Shown here: in pieces, positions 27,016-35,183 of the stretch
How positions within the stretch are numbered: the stretch's first letter is position 1
How the letters are laid out: each line of letters opens with the position of its first letter
Assembly (NCBI RefSeq): GCF_001190925.1
Contig: NZ_CP011072.1
Location: 1,984,001-2,048,000 of the forward strand
DNA length: 64,000 bases
From: Azoarcus sp. CIB
GTDB lineage: Bacteria; Pseudomonadota; Gammaproteobacteria; Burkholderiales; Rhodocyclaceae
Direction: 5' to 3'
Notes under the pieces: generated by a model
What the model was told of the DNA's origin: nothing
What the model saw: the letters and a program-made list of their open reading frames with translations, nothing else
Databases searched by the model: none
Made by a program: the position numbers and the translations under genes

Positions 27016-28410
27016 TTACTGATCCAGGTCAACTGCCATCAAATCAGATTGATGTCCAACTACTTTTCGGCCCTCGCCCGGACGCATCGCGGCCAGTTCA
27101 CGCAGCACCTGCGCCTGCTCGGCGACGTGCCGCTCGATGTGGGCAATCTGCGCGGCGTCGAGGTGCCGGAACTTGCCGAGCAGCTTCAGGTAGTCGATGA
27201 CCGGCAGCGGGTCGTCGATGTCGCGCGAGAGCCTGAGCCCGTGCTCGCGGCGGTACTCCCACAGCACCGCGAAGTTCGTCTCCACGGCCTTGCGCGCGAC
27301 GTCGATGTTGCTCGCCGACGGAAAGCGCCAGCCGGACGTGCAGGGGGAATACAGGTGCAGGTACGCGAAGCCGCGTTCTGACGCGTCGAGTGCCGCCTCG
27401 AGCTTTGCGTAGAAGTCCTCCATGAACGCGGTGGAGGCCGTAGCAACGTATTCGCAGCCGTGCCACATCATCAGCAGCGGGAGGTTCTTGGCGTCCTGGG
27501 CCTTGCCGCGGGCGCTCCCGCCGATGGGCGTCGTCGCCGTCCACGCGCCGTAAGTGGTGCTGCCCGAGCGCTGCGCGCCGGTGTTCATGTAGCCCTCGTT
27601 GTCCACGCAGACGAAGAGGATCTGTTCACCGCGCTCGGCCGCGCCCGACAGCGACTGGAAGCCGACGTCGCCCGCGCCGCCGTCGCCCGCCAGCGCGAGC
27701 GCGGTCACGTTGCGCCCCTTGCGCTTGTGCTGGCGGCGGATGCCGGTGAGCATCGACGCGGTGTTGGTGAGCAGCGGATGGAAGACCGGGACCTTGCAGC
27801 CGAGCATGCCGTTGTAGCCGACCGAGCCCATGCCCGGTATGCAGCCGGGCGGGGTCGCGAGGACGGTGTTCGGCCCGACGCGGCGCAGCGTGTGGCGCAT
27901 GATGAGCTCGGTGTTGCAACCCTGGCAGCCGCCCAGGCCCGGCACGAACAGGTCCTCGAGCTCGCCCCAGCGGTTGAAGAGCTTCGCAGCCGTGACGTAG
28001 CGCAGCGCGCCGCGCGTGCAGGCCGCCACGCATTGCGGGGCGCCCGCGTGCTGGTCGCTGCACTGGTCGCATTTGACGATATGGCCTTCGTCCGGGCTGA
28101 ACGCGATGCCGCCGAAGGTGCAGCCTGCGGTGCAGATCAGGCAGTTCACGCAGCGTTCGGCATCCCACGCGACGATGCCGTCATCGCCCTTCGCGAGCGC
28201 CGCCGCCGGACAGACCGACGCGCAGCGCGGGTCGCCGCACTGGCGGCACTGGGCGACGCCCCAGTGCCCCGCCTCCTCGTCGCGCACGATGCGGATCCGC
28301 GATTGCGCGGGGTTTCCGTCGGTCGATTTCGCGCTCGCGCAGGCGCTCATGCAGTCGCCGCAGCCGTCGCAGCGCGCGGCGTCGAAGGCGATGGTAGGGG
28401 TCGCGCTCAT
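27016..28410 (-). CDS. padI: phenylglyoxylate:acceptor oxidoreductase, TPP-binding beta-type subunit with ferredoxin domain
   Basis: This 464-residue protein has an N-terminal ferredoxin-like region (residues about 10-140) with multiple Cys motifs (CDGCGDCMSAC, CRQCGDPRCASVC, CVNCLICTAGC, CDQC). The 2-oxoacid oxidoreductase TPP domain follows: GDGGAGDVGFQSLSG, then NEGYMNTGAQRSG. This fused arrangement matches PadI of the five-subunit phenylglyoxylate dehydrogenase, which converts phenylglyoxylate, CoA and NAD+ to benzoyl-CoA and CO2. It is the last gene of the pad series, 4 bp after padH. Indolepyruvate or other aryl-oxoacid oxidoreductases are less likely given the PadH subunit. Confidence 0.85.
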   Translation of the reverse strand: MSATPTIAFDAARCDGCGDCMSACASAKSTDGNPAQSRIRIVRDEEAGHWGVAQCRQCGDPRCASVCPAAALAKGDDGIVAWDAERCVNCLICTAGCTFGGIAFSPDEGHIVKCDQCSDQHAGAPQCVAACTRGALRYVTAAKLFNRWGELEDLFVPGLGGCQGCNTELIMRHTLRRVGPNTVLATPPGCIPGMGSVGYNGMLGCKVPVFHPLLTNTASMLTGIRRQHKRKGRNVTALALAGDGGAGDVGFQSLSGAAERGEQILFVCVDNEGYMNTGAQRSGSTTYGAWTATTPIGGSARGKAQDAKNLPLLMMWHGCEYVATASTAFMEDFYAKLEAALDASERGFAYLHLYSPCTSGWRFPSASNIDVARKAVETNFAVLWEYRREHGLRLSRDIDDPLPVIDYLKLLGKFRHLDAAQIAHIERHVAEQAQVLRELAAMRPGEGRKVVGHQSDLMAVDLDQ

Positions 28411-28414
28411 TGAT

Positions 28415-29689
28415 TCATCTCCACAGTCCGGACATCAACGCACGCGCGGTGTCTTGCGGGTTTTCGAGCAGCGCATCGCGCCGCGTGCCGATTTCGACGC
28501 GGCGCAGGATCAGCTCCCACATGATCCCCGGGTCGAACAGCACGTCGACGCCGAAGATGCCCTGCAGCCGTCCGTCGCGCAGCACGAGCTTCAGGTAGCC
28601 CTCGGCGCCCTCCCCGTCGCGCACGAGCACCGCCCACTCCGGCCCGGCCTGCTCGGGGGCGTCGCGTCCGACCGACAGCGCGCGCCGGCCGAAGAAGCCG
28701 TAGGTGTTGAGCGATACGCCCCCGGGGTAGGGACGCAGGGCCGGATCGCCCGCCATGCTCATGCCGGCGGTGCGACCCTGCTCGACGGCGTCCGGCAGGA
28801 TGCCGCCCGCGGGCGTGCCGTCGCCGAAGAAGCTGGGGGTCTGCACGACGTCGCCCGCCGCCCAGACGTTGGACGCGGCGGTGCGCATGAACGCGTCGAC
28901 GACGATGCCGCGCTCGACCGCAACTGCGGAACCCGCGAGATACGAGACTTCCGGCCGCACCCCTGCGGCGACGAGCAGCAGATCGGCTTCACGCGCCTCG
29001 CCGCCGTCGAGCAGCACCACGCAGCCCTCGCCGCGCCGCGCCAGCTGTTCGACACGGCGGCCGGTCAGCACCTCGACGCCCTTGTCGCGGAACACCGCCT
29101 CGATGCGCGCCGCGGCCGCGCGGTCGAAGTAGCCGGGCAGCACCTGGCCGCGCATCTCGACGATCGTCACGCGGGCGCCCGCACGCACCAGATTCTCGGC
29201 CGCGTGCATGCCGACCAGCCCCGCGCCGAGGACGACCGCCCGGCCCGCCGAACGGCCCGCCTCACTTGCAACATCTCGCAGCGCGAGCGCGTCGGCTAGC
29301 GTGCGCAGCACGTGAAAGCGTACGTCCGACAAACCTTCGATCGGCGGGAGCGCCGGCGCGGCTCCGGTCGCGAGCAGCAGTTTGCCGTAGCCGATCTCGC
29401 GACCGTCGGCCAGACGCAGCCTTGAGCGGGCGGCGTCGAGCGCGGCGGCGGTCGCCTGCTGCCGGTAGTCGACGCGCTGCGCGTCGAACCAGTTGCGCTC
29501 GCGCAGCGCGATGCGGTCCTCGGCGCACTTGCCTGACACCACGTAGGGCAGCACCGTCGGCGACACCGGCAGGCGCGCCTCGCGCTCGAGCACCGCGATG
29601 CTGCCATCCGCATCGTGCGCGCGGATCGCCCGCAGCGCCTCGAGACCGGCGTGGCTCGCACCGAGCACGACGTAGTCGAACTGTTCCAT
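28415..29689 (-). CDS. padH: phenylglyoxylate:acceptor oxidoreductase, FAD/NAD subunit
   Basis: This 424-residue protein belongs to the FAD-dependent pyridine nucleotide-disulfide oxidoreductase family. It has an N-terminal FAD motif (VVLGASHAGLEA), the central NAD motif VVLGAGLVGMHAAE near residue 150, and the VWAAGDVVQTP FAD-binding aspartate. A rubredoxin-reductase-like C-terminal domain follows. PadH lets phenylglyoxylate dehydrogenase use NAD+ instead of ferredoxin, a hallmark of the Aromatoleum/Azoarcus enzyme. Its ATG directly follows the padG stop. Confidence 0.85.
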   Translation of the reverse strand: MEQFDYVVLGASHAGLEALRAIRAHDADGSIAVLEREARLPVSPTVLPYVVSGKCAEDRIALRERNWFDAQRVDYRQQATAAALDAARSRLRLADGREIGYGKLLLATGAAPALPPIEGLSDVRFHVLRTLADALALRDVASEAGRSAGRAVVLGAGLVGMHAAENLVRAGARVTIVEMRGQVLPGYFDRAAAARIEAVFRDKGVEVLTGRRVEQLARRGEGCVVLLDGGEAREADLLLVAAGVRPEVSYLAGSAVAVERGIVVDAFMRTAASNVWAAGDVVQTPSFFGDGTPAGGILPDAVEQGRTAGMSMAGDPALRPYPGGVSLNTYGFFGRRALSVGRDAPEQAGPEWAVLVRDGEGAEGYLKLVLRDGRLQGIFGVDVLFDPGIMWELILRRVEIGTRRDALLENPQDTARALMSGLWR

Positions 29690-30982
29690 TCATCGATCCT
29701 CGGCGTTGAGCCACACGGGGGTGCGCGGACAGGGGCCATCGAAGAGCTTCGCGGTTTCGGCAATCGCGCGCTCGAAATGCGTCTGGGTCAGATCCGCCCC
29801 GGCGAGGCCGCCGATCAGCGACAGGCACGGGATGCGGTGGCGGCAGTACTGCAGCGCGGCCAGCGTCTCCTGATGCACCGGGCCGCTGTTCCAGCCGTAG
29901 GACACGGCGCGGTCCACGACGCCGACCGCATGCACCTTGTCGAGCGCCGCGACCATCGCGTCGACCGGGAACGGCCGCAGCGTCTTGATGCGGATGAGGC
30001 CGACGCGCTCCCCGCGGTCGCGCGCGGCATCGACCGCATCCTTGGCCGCGCCCGCCATGCTGCCGATGGTGACGAGCGCATGGTCGGCGTCGTCGAGCCG
30101 GTATTCCTCGACCAGCGGCGCGTAGCGGCGACCGAAGCGCCGCGCCCATTCATCGTGCACTTCGACGATCACGCGCAAGGCGTTCTGCATGCCTTCGCAA
30201 TGCCCGCGCCGGTAGCCGACGAAGAGCGCGGGCCCCGGCCCCGTGGCGCCGCCGGTGAGCGGATCGACGCCCATCGGCCGGTCGGGGTCGAGCGCCGCAT
30301 GCCAATTCACGTCCGGCGTGCCGAGGAAGTCGTCGACCTCGCCCTGGTCCGGCAGCTCGATGCGGACGATGCCGTTCGAAAGGTAGTTGCCGTCGTGATT
30401 GACGTTGACGGGTAGCATCACCGAGCGGTCCTCGGCGATGCGGTAAGCCATGACGACGGTGTCGAGCACCTCCTGCACCGTCTCGCAGAAGAGCTGCACC
30501 CAGCCGACCTCGCGCACCGTCATCGCGTCCTGCTGGCCGCCCCACACGCACTGCGGCGTGATGCCGTCGCGGTTGACGATGGACATGACGATCGGCAGGC
30601 GCAGGTTGGGCGTGCGGAAGTAGGGCTCGAACATGAACGCCAGGCCCTGACCACAGCTCGCGGTGTAGGTACGCCCGCCAGCCAGCGCCGCGCCGTGCAG
30701 CACCGACAGCACGCTGTGCTCGCCCTCCGCCTCGACGAGCTCGGCATCTAGGACGCCGTCGGCGACGAACTGCGCGACGTACTCGGCGAGCGAGGACTGC
30801 GGCGTGATCGGGTACACCGCGACCATGTCCGGCCGCGACAGCACGACGCCCCACGCCGCCGCCTCGTTGCCGTCGCAGACGAGGACCTTCGGTTCCTTCT
30901 TCACGACGGCGGCATCGCAGGCGCGAGCGTTCCGGCCACTCGCGTCGGCGACCAGCGCAGTCATTTCGGCGACCTCGTTCAT
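29690..30982 (-). CDS. padG: phenylglyoxylate:acceptor oxidoreductase, alpha subunit
   Basis: This 430-residue PorA-type subunit has the conserved VYPITPQSSLAEYVA motif (residues about 56-70), EGEHSVLSVLHGAALAGGRTYTA, and a C-terminal domain with RIKTLRPFP. It forms the 2-oxoacid-binding half of the dehydrogenase with padI. The first 30 residues are an extra stretch before the PorA fold. A downstream start is possible, but the ATG at 30982 fits the spacing to padF (13 bp). Confidence 0.85.
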   Translation of the reverse strand: MNEVAEMTALVADASGRNARACDAAVVKKEPKVLVCDGNEAAAWGVVLSRPDMVAVYPITPQSSLAEYVAQFVADGVLDAELVEAEGEHSVLSVLHGAALAGGRTYTASCGQGLAFMFEPYFRTPNLRLPIVMSIVNRDGITPQCVWGGQQDAMTVREVGWVQLFCETVQEVLDTVVMAYRIAEDRSVMLPVNVNHDGNYLSNGIVRIELPDQGEVDDFLGTPDVNWHAALDPDRPMGVDPLTGGATGPGPALFVGYRRGHCEGMQNALRVIVEVHDEWARRFGRRYAPLVEEYRLDDADHALVTIGSMAGAAKDAVDAARDRGERVGLIRIKTLRPFPVDAMVAALDKVHAVGVVDRAVSYGWNSGPVHQETLAALQYCRHRIPCLSLIGGLAGADLTQTHFERAIAETAKLFDGPCPRTPVWLNAEDR

Positions 30983-30995
30983 GTCATTTCCTCGT

Positions 30996-31286
30996 TCATT
31001 CCTCTTCGGGCACCATCGCGATCGCGCGCTGCGGGCATTCGCGCGCGCAGATGCCGCAGCCCTTGCAGGTGGCGAGGTTCATGTCGAACCAGCCGGCGCG
31101 CTCGACGACGCACTGCACGGGGCAGTACAGCCAGCACACCGCGCATTTCACGCACTTGCGGCGGTCGACGACCGGCCGCATCGAGCGCCAGTCGCCCGGC
31201 AGCATGCGGTTGTACTCGGTCGCGATCGGGCACAAGGTCCTGGGGATCGCGCTCGCGTCGAAGAGCGGCTGCGCCTGTTTCTTCAT
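30996..31286 (-). CDS. padF: phenylglyoxylate:acceptor oxidoreductase, two-[4Fe-4S] ferredoxin-type delta subunit
   Basis: This 96-residue PorD-type protein has two classic cluster motifs: CVKCAVCWLYCPVQC and CKGCGICARECP. The start is the ATG at 31286, overlapping the padE stop (ATGA). It passes electrons from the TPP centre toward PadH. Confidence 0.85.
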   Translation of the reverse strand: MKKQAQPLFDASAIPRTLCPIATEYNRMLPGDWRSMRPVVDRRKCVKCAVCWLYCPVQCVVERAGWFDMNLATCKGCGICARECPQRAIAMVPEEE

Positions 31287-31855
31287 GCCGCCTCCCGCCG
31301 GGGAGTGGGATAGACGACGGTGCGCGCATAACCCAGCGCCAGCGCACGCCGGTTCTGCACCAGGCCACCGTCGCGGAAGCTCGTCTCTTCCAGCGCGCTC
31401 GCCAGCGCTTCGATCGACACCAGGCCGGTCGCGCGCGCGAACGCGGCGAGCATCACGGTATTGGTGATCGGGCGCCCGAAAACCTCGCGGGCGATGCCCA
31501 CCGCGTCGCACACGGCAACCGTCGCGACCGACTCCGGCACCGCGATGTCCTGCGGCGCGAGGCTGCTCGCCTGCACCAGCGTGCCGCCGGCGCGCAGCCC
31601 GGCAAAGATGTCGACGACGCGCGGCAGGGACGAGTCGATGCAGACGACGCAGTCCGGCGCGTAGATGTTCGTCATCGCCCGCATCGGCGTGTCGGACGCG
31701 CGCAGGTAGGCCGCAACGGGCGCGCCCCGGCGCTCGAAGCCGAACTGCGGCACCGCGACGACGTGCTTGCCCTCCGCGACCAGCGCTTTCGCGAGTATTC
31801 CGGCGGCGAGCACCGTGCCTTGGCCGCCGCGTCCGTGCAATCGCACCTCGAACAT
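31283..31855 (-). CDS. padE: phenylglyoxylate:acceptor oxidoreductase, gamma subunit
   Basis: This 190-residue PorG-type subunit begins with VRLHGRGGQGTVLAAGILA and has PQFGFERRGAPVAAYLR, both diagnostic for this family (pyruvate ferredoxin/flavodoxin oxidoreductase gamma). It is the first of the five padE-I genes in the order known from Azoarcus evansii. It lies 10 bp after the cyclase-family gene. Confidence 0.85.
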   Translation of the reverse strand: MFEVRLHGRGGQGTVLAAGILAKALVAEGKHVVAVPQFGFERRGAPVAAYLRASDTPMRAMTNIYAPDCVVCIDSSLPRVVDIFAGLRAGGTLVQASSLAPQDIAVPESVATVAVCDAVGIAREVFGRPITNTVMLAAFARATGLVSIEALASALEETSFRDGGLVQNRRALALGYARTVVYPTPRREAA

Positions 31856-31865
31856 GCGGCCTCCG

Positions 31866-32654
31866 TCACGCCGGGACGAGCGCGAGCACGCGCAGGGGGC
31901 TGCCGGAGCCGCCGACGAGCTTCAGCGGCGACGCGACGACGACGGCCCCGGTCGGCGGCAGGCGGTCGAGGTTCGCGAGGCTCGCGAGCCCGAACTTGCC
32001 GTTGCCCTGCATGATGTGATGCGTCCAGAACGGCGGATCGAAGCTGTGCGCCTGGCCCGCGTCGGTGCCCACCGTCTCGACGCCGACACCCAGCACGTCA
32101 CGTTCGAGCGCAAGGAGTTCGGTCGCGCCGCGGTCGAAGCCCGGCGAATGCGGCCCGTCCTCGCGGCAGTTCAGGAATTCGGCGACGCCGACCCGCTTCG
32201 ACCAGTCGCTACGCAGCAGCACCCACGACTTCGGCGGGATGCGCCCGTGCTTCGCCTCCCACGCGAGCACCCCGTCGCGCGTCAGCAGGTAGTCCGGATT
32301 CGTCGCGGCCTCGCGGCTGATGTCGATGACGCACGCGGGGCCGACGAAGCGCTCCGCCGGGATCGTGTCGAGCGTGTTGTCGGGCTGGTCCTTGCCGCTG
32401 ACCCAGTGCACCGGCGCGTCGAAGTGCGTGCCGGTGTGCTCGCCCATGCGGATCGTGCGCCAGTACCACGCAGGCCCCTTGTCGTCGTACTGCGAGATCG
32501 TCTCGAAGCTCACGCCCGGCGAGTTCGCGAACGGCGGGGGCAGCGCCAGCACCGGGGTGTCGGGGCCGAGCGGCTGCGTCAGGTCGACGACCCCGATCGA
32601 GCCGCGGGCGAGCTCCGCGGCGAGCTGCGTCAGGATGTGGCCGTTGGATGTCAT
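31866..32654 (-). CDS. cyclase-family (kynurenine formamidase-like) metal-dependent hydrolase
   Basis: This 262-residue protein contains the metal-binding motif HTGTHFDAPVHW (H-x-G-T-H-x-D-x-P-x-H) and a later DxTxG-like region typical of the cyclase family. Members hydrolyse amides, lactones or thioesters. It sits between fdhD and padE in the pad operon, 9 bp after fdhD. Its place between the phenylacetyl-CoA oxidase and phenylglyoxylate dehydrogenase suggests hydrolysis of a pathway intermediate or of a by-product CoA ester. The substrate is not evident. Confidence 0.75.
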   Translation of the reverse strand: MTSNGHILTQLAAELARGSIGVVDLTQPLGPDTPVLALPPPFANSPGVSFETISQYDDKGPAWYWRTIRMGEHTGTHFDAPVHWVSGKDQPDNTLDTIPAERFVGPACVIDISREAATNPDYLLTRDGVLAWEAKHGRIPPKSWVLLRSDWSKRVGVAEFLNCREDGPHSPGFDRGATELLALERDVLGVGVETVGTDAGQAHSFDPPFWTHHIMQGNGKFGLASLANLDRLPPTGAVVVASPLKLVGGSGSPLRVLALVPA

Positions 32655-32663
32655 GTTTTCTCC

Positions 32664-33635
32664 TCAGTCGTCGATCGTGAAAGGGACCACGGGGGCGCGC
32701 GCCGCTGGAGCGGCCTCGCGCGCCGGAACGCAGTCCCGGATGCGTTGCGGATGCGTATAGACGGTCGCCGAGTCGCCGCGCACGAAACCGCACAGCGTGA
32801 TGCCGACGCGTTCGGCGAGCGCGATCGCGAGCGAGGTCGGCGCGGACACCGCGGCAACGAGCTCGAAGCCGGCGCGCGCGGCCTTCGCGACCATCTCGTA
32901 GCTCAGGCGCGACGACAGCACGACGCCGCAGCCGGCGAGCGGCAGCTCGCGCAGCAGGCATTCGCCGACCACCTTGTCCAGCGCGTTGTGACGGCCGAGA
33001 TCCTCGGCAACGGCGACGATGCCGGCCTGAGCCGAGAACACGGCGGCCGCGTGCGCCCCGCCGGTCGTGCGGAAGAGGCGTTGCCGGCGCTGCATGGCCG
33101 CCATCAGCGCGGCGAGCTCCGACGCCGCGAGGCGCAGCCGCGTTGTGACCGGGGCGAAGTCGTCGAAGCCATCCTCGATCGCGTCGCGTCCGCCGCATAC
33201 GCCGCAGGAGCTGGCAACGATCACATCGCGCCGCTTCACCGTGACGCGCTCGGGCGCCTGGAGGCGCATCCGCACCACGTTGCGCCGATCGGGACAGACC
33301 GCCATCGTCGCGATATCGGCGAGGCTGTCGATGATTCCTTCCGAATAGGCGAAGCCTGCCGCGAGCGCGAGCCGCTCGGGCACCCTCTCGGACACCACCT
33401 CGTCGCCCAGCACGCCCTCGCCGGTGACGAAGCCGGCCGCCCCGTCTCTCTCGTCACCGTCGGCCGGCGTCCACATCAGCGTGTAGCGTCCGACGCCTTC
33501 GACGTCGATCGTCAGCGCGTCCTCTTCGATGATGCAGCAGGTCGCTTCGCCCTGCGCGCCCCCGGCGGACAGGCGCAGCGCAGGCACCGCTCGGCTGCCG
33601 CTCGCCGGCCACGGGCGGTCCATGCTGGTATGCAT
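32664..33635 (-). CDS. fdhD: FdhD-type sulfurtransferase for molybdenum cofactor activation
   Basis: This 323-residue FdhD-family protein has the C-x-x-C sulfur-carrier motif in SSCGVCGG, TTGGAHAAA and EDLGRHNALDKVVG. FdhD moves sulfur from a cysteine desulfurase to the Mo of DMSO-reductase-family enzymes, classically formate dehydrogenase. In this operon it lies 22 bp after the membrane subunit of the padBCD-like enzyme. It is therefore most likely devoted to that enzyme. Confidence 0.88.
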   Translation of the reverse strand: MHTSMDRPWPASGSRAVPALRLSAGGAQGEATCCIIEEDALTIDVEGVGRYTLMWTPADGDERDGAAGFVTGEGVLGDEVVSERVPERLALAAGFAYSEGIIDSLADIATMAVCPDRRNVVRMRLQAPERVTVKRRDVIVASSCGVCGGRDAIEDGFDDFAPVTTRLRLAASELAALMAAMQRRQRLFRTTGGAHAAAVFSAQAGIVAVAEDLGRHNALDKVVGECLLRELPLAGCGVVLSSRLSYEMVAKAARAGFELVAAVSAPTSLAIALAERVGITLCGFVRGDSATVYTHPQRIRDCVPAREAAPAARAPVVPFTIDD

Positions 33636-33657
33636 CGGGCGTCTCCGTCGCGACCGA

Positions 33658-34557
33658 TCAGTGCCGAAACCGGTACGCGAGGCTCAGCGCGGGGTCGTAG
33701 CCCCCCGCCTTGAACATGAGCACGCGAAACGCGTAATAGCCGGTGAGTTCAAGGCCGGCGACCGCGAGCATCCACGCGAAGTCCGGCGGCGCGGCCAGCA
33801 TCATCAGCGCGGAGACGACAAAGCCCGCGCCGATCACGAGCGGCACGAACCAGCGCGCGAAGCCGCCCTGCAGCAGCAGCGCGACCGATTGCCGCCCTGC
33901 TTCGGAGGCGTGGCGCGCGCCGTGCAGCAGGCTCAGCACCGTGACCAGCCCGTAGAGCATCAGCGCGATCGCGAGGACCTGAAGCAGCCGCACGGAGTCG
34001 GGACGGTTCGCGAGGAAGGGCTCGTCGGCGCCCAGCACCAGGGTCAGCAGCACGCCGTTCAACAGCGCGTAGGTCAGGCTCGCGAGCGGCATCAGCCCGC
34101 CGCTCCACAGCGTTATCGCCGATGAATGCGACATCGCGAAGCCCTGGTAGATCATGATGACGAAGCACGCCGCGAGCGCGACCGCGGCCACGAGCTGCGA
34201 CACCCCGGCCGGCAGCAGGCCGGCACGCAGGTCGATGAGGTGCAGCGCGCCGGCAACCACGAACAGCACGATCGCCGCGAGTCCGCGACTCACCCACGAG
34301 GTGCGCACCTTCGTCAGCGCCCGCCAGCCGCGCAAGGGCTGCCCGAGGTGCAGGATGTGTCCGCCGGCCTTGCCGAACAGGACCATCACGAGGCCGGCGA
34401 ACATGCCGAGCGCAAAATCGAAGAACTGCGCGACGAAATACAGTCCGGCGCCGGCCTCGCCGAAGAAGAACGCGGTGGCCATCTGCACGCCCCACGCCTT
34501 CTGCAGGCCGACGCCGACGCGGAAGCTGCCGTCCGCAATCCGGTTGCTCGCGATCAT
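33658..34557 (-). CDS. padD: NrfD/DmsC-type membrane anchor, probable phenylacetyl-CoA:acceptor oxidoreductase subunit
   Basis: This 299-residue protein has about eight hydrophobic helices of the DmsC/NrfD kind, starting after a WGVQMATAFFFGEAGAGLYF segment, with HLGQPLRGWRALTKVRTSWVSRG between helices. It would anchor the two molybdenum/iron-sulfur subunits to the cytoplasmic membrane and pass electrons to quinone. The gene is 11 bp after the Fe-S subunit. The assignment to pad rests on the neighbouring padE-I genes. Confidence 0.75.
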   Translation of the reverse strand: MIASNRIADGSFRVGVGLQKAWGVQMATAFFFGEAGAGLYFVAQFFDFALGMFAGLVMVLFGKAGGHILHLGQPLRGWRALTKVRTSWVSRGLAAIVLFVVAGALHLIDLRAGLLPAGVSQLVAAVALAACFVIMIYQGFAMSHSSAITLWSGGLMPLASLTYALLNGVLLTLVLGADEPFLANRPDSVRLLQVLAIALMLYGLVTVLSLLHGARHASEAGRQSVALLLQGGFARWFVPLVIGAGFVVSALMMLAAPPDFAWMLAVAGLELTGYYAFRVLMFKAGGYDPALSLAYRFRH

Positions 34558-34568
34558 GTGCTTCCCCT

Positions 34569-35183
34569 TCAGTCGATGTAAAAGACGCGTGGGTTGGTGT
34601 GCTTTTCGGGCAGTGGCTGGCGCCCGCGGCGCTCCAGGATCAGCTGCCGCGGCCGGCTCGTCGGGTCGTCGAGGTCGCCGAAGATCCGCGCCTCGGTCGG
34701 ACAGGTCGCGACGCAGGCGGGCATCTGGCCGGCGTCGACGCGTTCATGGCAGAACGTGCATTTGACGACGGTCCCGACCGTGAAGCGCCCGAAGCCCTGC
34801 TCCTCGAACGGCGTCAGCCGTCCGCCGCCGAACAGCCCCTCGTTCAGCATTTCCGGCTCCAGGCGCGTGCGCTGGTCGTACGGGCACGCGACGATGCAGG
34901 TCCCGCAACCGATGCATTTGTTGCGGTCGACCATGACGATGCCGTCGGGACGCGTGTAGGTCGCGCCCGTCGGACAGGCGCGCTCGCACGGTGCGTCCTC
35001 GCAGTGATTGCAGATCGTCGGCACATAGCTGCGCGTCACGTCGGGATACTCGCCGACCTCCTCCGACAGCGTCTTCGTGAAGAACACGCCGTCGGGCAGG
35101 CTGTTCTCCTGCTTGCAGGCGACCGCGCAGGCGTTGCAGCCGATGCAGCGGCGCAGATCGAAAACCATCCCCCACTTGGCCAT
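34569..35183 (-). CDS. padC: four-cluster [4Fe-4S] subunit of a DMSO-reductase-family enzyme, probable phenylacetyl-CoA:acceptor oxidoreductase
   Basis: This 204-residue DmsB/NrfC-type ferredoxin shows four Cys clusters: CIGCNACAVACK, CNHCEDAPCERACPTGA, CIGCGTCIVACPYD and a CTFCHERVDAG...CVATCP pair. The start is the ATG at 35183, coupled to the stop of the catalytic subunit. It is the electron relay between the Mo subunit and the membrane anchor. Confidence 0.8.
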   Translation of the reverse strand: MAKWGMVFDLRRCIGCNACAVACKQENSLPDGVFFTKTLSEEVGEYPDVTRSYVPTICNHCEDAPCERACPTGATYTRPDGIVMVDRNKCIGCGTCIVACPYDQRTRLEPEMLNEGLFGGGRLTPFEEQGFGRFTVGTVVKCTFCHERVDAGQMPACVATCPTEARIFGDLDDPTSRPRQLILERRGRQPLPEKHTNPRVFYID

